Shown: piece by piece, positions 59,605-64,000 of the stretch
How the letters are laid out: the number at the start of each line of letters is the position of its first letter
How positions within the stretch are numbered: the stretch's first letter is position 1
Source: DAOMFB01 sp963721385
Lineage (GTDB): Bacteria; Acidobacteriota; Thermoanaerobaculia; UBA5066
Assembly: GCA_963721385.1 (NCBI GenBank)
Contig: CAVRJB010000013.1
Location: 62,001 to 126,000 of the forward strand
DNA: 64,000 nt
Direction of reading: 5' to 3'
The notes under the pieces: model-generated
What the model saw: the letters and a program-made list of their open reading frames with translations, nothing else
The model's database searches: none
What the model was told of the DNA's origin: nothing
Made by a program: the position numbers and the translations under genes

Positions 59605-60036
59605 ATGAGCATGGACGTCGGCAGCTCCAGCGGTCCGAAGTCGGAGATCAACGTCACGCCGCTCGTCGACGTGGTCCTCGTTCTCCTGATCATCTTCATG
59701 GTCATCCAGCCGCTCATGACCCGCGGCTACGACGTGCAGGTGCCGCCCAACGCGCCGCCGAACCCGGAGCAGCAGAAACAGACCGACCAGCTCATCGTCA
59801 CGATGACGGGAAACAACGAGATCTACCTGAACAAGGAAAAGGTCGACAAGCAGAATCTCGCCCTGCGCCTGGCCGAGGTCCTTCGGAACCGGGGCTCGAA
59901 GGTCGTCTTCTTCTCCGCCGAGGACAACGTCAAATACGGCGAGGCGATGACCGTCATGGACCTCGTCCGGAACAACGGCGCCAAGAACATCGGCATCGTC
60001 ATGGACTTCGTCAATCCGCTCCAGGCCGCCCAGTAG
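59605..60036 (+). CDS. exbD: Second ExbD/TolR biopolymer transport protein
   Basis: This 143-residue protein has one TM helix holding the functional Asp (EINVTPLVDVVLVLLIIFMVIQP) and a periplasmic ExbD domain ending AMTVMDLVRNNGAKNIGIVMD. It follows the exbB/exbD frame by 10 bases. Two exbD paralogues after one exbB is common in Acidobacteriota, Myxococcota and Bacteroidota. It is intact and followed by a strong hairpin. Confidence 0.92.
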   Translation: MSMDVGSSSGPKSEINVTPLVDVVLVLLIIFMVIQPLMTRGYDVQVPPNAPPNPEQQKQTDQLIVTMTGNNEIYLNKEKVDKQNLALRLAEVLRNRGSKVVFFSAEDNVKYGEAMTVMDLVRNNGAKNIGIVMDFVNPLQAAQ

Positions 60037-60089
60037 ACCCCCCTCCCGCCGGGCCTCCGGGCCCCGAGCCTCCGATCGTCCTCTCCGAG

Positions 60090-60119
60090 CGTCCCCGGCC
60101 CCACGGCCGGGGACGTTTG
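60090..60119 (+). terminator. Intrinsic terminator at the end of the TonB operon
   Basis: CGTCCCCGGCC, loop CCAC, GGCCGGGGACG: an 11-pair perfect GC stem (60090-60115) followed by TTTG. The U-run is short, but the stem is the strongest in the window and separates exbD from hppA. Confidence 0.65.
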
Positions 60120-60194
60120 CTGTATAAACGGCACCGCAACCCGACTCAATTCCGTCCCGCCGCCGGGACGTCAAGCTGGAAAGGACGTCATCCG

Positions 60195-62627
<2,433 letters not shown>

Positions 62628-62637
62628 CCCTCGCCTG

Positions 62638-64000
62638 ATGGGCTCCGTTACGCATCCGAAGGTCGCGCCGCCGCGGGTTCTTCCACGGCGGCTCGGCCTT
62701 CTCGATGCGACCACGATCGTCGCCGGCTCGATGATCGGGTCCGGGATCTTCATCGTCTCGGCCGACATCACCCGGCAGGTCCGGAGCGCCTCCCTGCTCC
62801 TCCTCGTCTGGATCTTCACGGCCCTCGTCACGGTGGCAGGGGCCTGGAGCTACGGGCGGCTCGCCATGGTCTTCCCGAAGGCGGGCGGCCAGTACGTCTA
62901 CCTGCGCGAGGCCTGGGGCGACCTCGGGGGCTTCCTTTACGGCTGGGCCGTCCTGCTCGTCATCCAGACGGGGACGATCGCCGCCGTCGGCGTCGCGTTC
63001 GCGAAGTACCTCGGGGTCCTCGTGCCCGCGGTCTCCTCGCGGCACGTCTGGCTCCAGGCGAAGTTCCTCCGGCTGTCGCCGGTCGAGCTCGTCGCGATCC
63101 TCCTGATCGCGCTCCTGACCTGGTGGAACACGACGAGCGTCGAGAACGGCGCGCGGCTGCAGAACATCTTCACGGCAGCCAAGGTCTTTTCGCTCGTCGG
63201 CCTCCTCGCCGCCTGTCTGCTCGGCAGCGGCCGTCTCGGCGCGGTTTCGTGGAAGCTCCCACCCGCCTCGGAGCTGGCGATTCCGCTCCTCGGCGCCTTC
63301 GCCGTCGCCACCGTCGGCTCGCTCTTCTCGGCGGACGCCTGGAACAACGTGACCTTTCTCGCGGAAGAGGTCAAGGACGCCGAGCACAACGTCCCGAAGG
63401 CGCTCGTCTTCGGGACCGGACTCGTAACCGTCCTCTACGTCCTCGCAAACGTCGGCTACCTGAATGCCCTCCCCCTCGAGGGGATTGCAAGGGCCCCCGA
63501 GGACCGCGTCGCCACCGCCGCCGTCGCCGCTGTCGCCGGATCGGGAGAGGCCGGCCTCGCCTCGACGATCATGGCGTGCGTCATCCTCGTCTCCACGTTC
63601 GGCTGCCTGAACGGGCTGATCCTCTCGGGCGCGCGTGTCCTCTATGCCATGTCGCGGGACAACCTCTTCTTCCCGGTCTTCGCGCGGGTCTCGGCGAAAA
63701 CGCAGATCCCGGTACCGGCCCTCGCCGCCCAGGCCGTCTGGTCGGGCCTTCTCTGCCTGACGGGCAAGTACGGCGATCTCCTCGACTACGTCATCACGAC
63801 CGTCCTGATCTTCTACATCGCGACAATCGTGGGACGCTGGAAGCTCGCGCGGACGATCCCGGTCCTGGCGCCGCAGTCGGCGATGGACCGCATCGTCCCG
63901 ATTCTCTACGTCGCCGCGACGGCCTACGTCTCGATCGCGCTCGCGATCTACAAGCCCGCGTACACCGTGCCCGGGCTCGTCATCGTGGCGATCGGCGTCC
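62638..64000 (+). CDS. APC superfamily amino acid permease (3' end outside window)
   Basis: The first 454 residues of a LeuT-fold permease run off the right edge. LGLLDATTIVAGSMIGSGIFIVSADI is the TM1 signature with the GSGIF substrate loop. YGRLAMVFPKAGGQYVYLREAWG (seen in parts), SADAWNNVTFLAEEVKDAEHNVPKAL (TM6 region) and SGARVLYAMSRDNLFFPVFARV follow, as in LAT/APC exchangers. At least ten TM helices are visible. It begins 10 bases after hppA. Substrate unknown. Confidence 0.88.
   Translation, partial: MGSVTHPKVAPPRVLPRRLGLLDATTIVAGSMIGSGIFIVSADITRQVRSASLLLLVWIFTALVTVAGAWSYGRLAMVFPKAGGQYVYLREAWGDLGGFLYGWAVLLVIQTGTIAAVGVAFAKYLGVLVPAVSSRHVWLQAKFLRLSPVELVAILLIALLTWWNTTSVENGARLQNIFTAAKVFSLVGLLAACLLGSGRLGAVSWKLPPASELAIPLLGAFAVATVGSLFSADAWNNVTFLAEEVKDAEHNVPKALVFGTGLVTVLYVLANVGYLNALPLEGIARAPEDRVATAAVAAVAGSGEAGLASTIMACVILVSTFGCLNGLILSGARVLYAMSRDNLFFPVFARVSAKTQIPVPALAAQAVWSGLLCLTGKYGDLLDYVITTVLIFYIATIVGRWKLARTIPVLAPQSAMDRIVPILYVAATAYVSIALAIYKPAYTVPGLVIVAIGV

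Overview
The window is about 64 kb of very GC-rich, densely coded bacterial chromosome with short intergenic gaps and many 1-8 base gene overlaps. It holds core genes (alaS, secA, guaB, dnaK/dnaJ, trmB, pgsA, rsmE, tsaE, one tRNA-Leu) and no phage, IS, CRISPR or rRNA. A VWFA protein of the type described mainly from Acidobacteriota, a CarD-type regulator, an MglA-like GTPase, PilT, a TonB/ExbB/ExbD set and a membrane pyrophosphatase together suggest an Acidobacteriota-like organism, possibly Thermoanaerobaculia. That placement is inferred from gene content, not from a phylogeny.

Layout. 1-7.7 kb: end of a thioredoxin-like gene, DUF309, a minus-strand glycan cluster (two GT4 glycosyltransferases and a coiled-coil methyltransferase), a TolB-like lipoprotein, an AI-2E family exporter and queG. 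7.7-14.7 kb: a Nudix-Rieske fusion, a CorC-like CBS protein, trmB, pgsA, a phosphohexomutase, a TPR/AIM24-like protein and a lytic transglycosylase. 14.7-19.1 kb (minus): alaS, recX, pilT. 19.3-24.9 kb: a periplasmic-type molybdenum aldehyde oxidoreductase operon (2Fe-2S with Tat signal, Moco, FAD/4Fe-4S, a small Cys protein, a MocA-like transferase, XdhC). 24.9-32.3 kb (minus): ilvE and the heat-shock/translation operon hrcA-grpE-dnaK-dnaJ-prmA-rsmE. 32.4-42.7 kb (plus): MglA-like GTPase, LysM lytic transglycosylase, comM, M23 peptidase, secA, guaB. 42.7-49.2 kb (minus): a TlpA-like protein, rarA, a TPR protein, a secreted coiled-coil protein, carD, tRNA-Leu(CAA), VanZ-like, asparaginase II. 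49.3-51.9 kb: a soluble PRC/MgtE-N/CBS protein next to an NRAMP-like transporter with altered metal-site motifs. 51.9-56.3 kb (minus): tsaE, nnrD, a DUF2064 transferase, the VWFA protein. 56.7-64 kb (plus): TPR lipoprotein, tonB, exbB/exbD, a second exbD, hppA and the start of an APC-type permease.

Three window-wide patterns stand out. First, at least ten genes, including the essential alaS and guaB, are broken by single-base frame changes that restore a recognisable protein in a neighbouring frame. This looks like indel error in the assembly rather than gene decay, and the affected genes are annotated across the break. Second, several genes have a -10-like hexamer only 5-9 bases before the start codon and no Shine-Dalgarno sequence, suggesting leaderless or near-leaderless mRNAs. 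Third, a short palindromic repeat with a G5/C6 stem occurs four times, once inside the exbB-exbD junction.
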